Assembly (NCBI GenBank): GCA_903850275.1
Contig: CAINLH010000008.1
Coordinates: forward strand, 1-5,089
Length of the DNA stretch: 5,089 nt
Source of the DNA: an uncultured Acidimicrobium sp.
GTDB taxonomy: Bacteria; Actinomycetota; Acidimicrobiia; Acidimicrobiales; Ilumatobacteraceae
Direction of reading: 5' to 3'
Position numbers and translations under genes: made by a program. Positions 4,960-5,089 of the stretch are shown piece by piece. Each line of letters starts with the position of its first letter. The first letter of the stretch is position 1. Below the pieces are notes generated by a model. It did not search any database. It was not told where the DNA came from and saw only the letters and a list, made by a program, of their open reading frames with translations.

Positions 4960-5089
4960 TTCAGCAAGAATCCCGTCTTCGCGTTGCCGACAACAGCGGC
5001 GCAAAAGAAGTGCTGTGCATCAAGGTGCTCGGTGGTACGCGCCGTCGTTACGCATCAATTGGTGACGTTTTCATCGGCACGGTCAAGGA
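4956..5089 (+). CDS. rplN: Large subunit ribosomal protein L14 (uL14), 3'-truncated by the window edge
   Basis: L14 is a 50S protein at the subunit interface, forming bridges to 16S rRNA and lying near the site where RsfS and some GTPases dock. Only the first 44 codons plus two bases are inside the window, of about 122 expected. The visible part matches the family: MIQQESRLRVADNSGAKEV, then CIKVLGG, RRRYASIGDVFIGTVK. The common start is MIQ(Q/M)(E/Y)(S/T), followed by the invariant VADN(S/T)GA. The ATG shares four bases with the rpsQ stop, and GGAG (4944-4947) lies 8 nt upstream. The rest of the spc cluster (rplX, rplE and so on) would be expected to follow, but is not seen. Confidence 0.95.
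   Translation, partial: MIQQESRLRVADNSGAKEVLCIKVLGGTRRRYASIGDVFIGTVK

Noticed and set aside
1..5089. A novel defence, mobile or regulatory system hidden in the window
   Set aside because: Every stretch is accounted for by conserved ribosomal protein genes in the standard order. There are no direct or inverted repeats, no insertion-sequence ends and no spacer arrays visible.

Overview
The window is a continuous stretch of the bacterial S10-spc ribosomal protein gene cluster, all on the + strand. In order it carries rplC (3' part), rplD, rplW, rplB, rpsS, rplV, rpsC, rplP, rpmC, rpsQ and rplN (5' part). Every base except a few very short spacers (at most 22 nt) is coding. I see no tRNA, rRNA, mobile element, CRISPR array, promoter or terminator.

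The organism looks like an actinobacterium. L16 (MTRHIKRGGKVWINIFPDK, then RMGSGKGNPELW), L2 (GEGKTSGGR, then PVSPWGKPE) and L23 (NTLNRRGK, TNRRGQRPDTK) carry wording I associate with Actinobacteriota. GC is only moderate (about the mid-50s percent by eye), leucine is often TTG or CTC, and several proteins have long low-complexity tails. This is compatible with an aquatic Acidimicrobiia-type lineage, but that finer placement is inference from memory and not proven here.

Layout: positions 1-438 are the C-terminal two thirds of L3. Positions 443-2299 hold L4, L23 and L2. Positions 2303-4019 hold S19, L22 and S3. Positions 4023-4959 hold L16, L29 and S17. L14 starts at 4956 and runs off the end. 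Junctions are extremely tight: GTGA or ATGA overlaps at rplD/rplW, rpsS/rplV and rpsQ/rplN, a TAATG overlap at rplV/rpsC, and gaps of 1-22 nt elsewhere. This is what one expects of a single polycistronic mRNA with translational coupling that keeps subunit proteins in balance. The classical boundary between the S10 and spc operons (rpsQ/rplN) has no intergenic space here.

I do not see a previously undescribed system; this is core housekeeping DNA. The points worth a second look are lineage-specific changes inside ribosomal proteins. L4 has a Lys/Ala-rich, histone-H1-like N-terminal tail in place of the usual first strand, and its exit-tunnel loop lacks two usually basic residues. L2 has His to Leu beside the conserved essential histidine. 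The L3 loop near the peptidyl transferase centre is altered. L22 and S3 have long, partly acidic C-terminal tails. A dnaX-type slippery heptamer lies inside the L4 tail.
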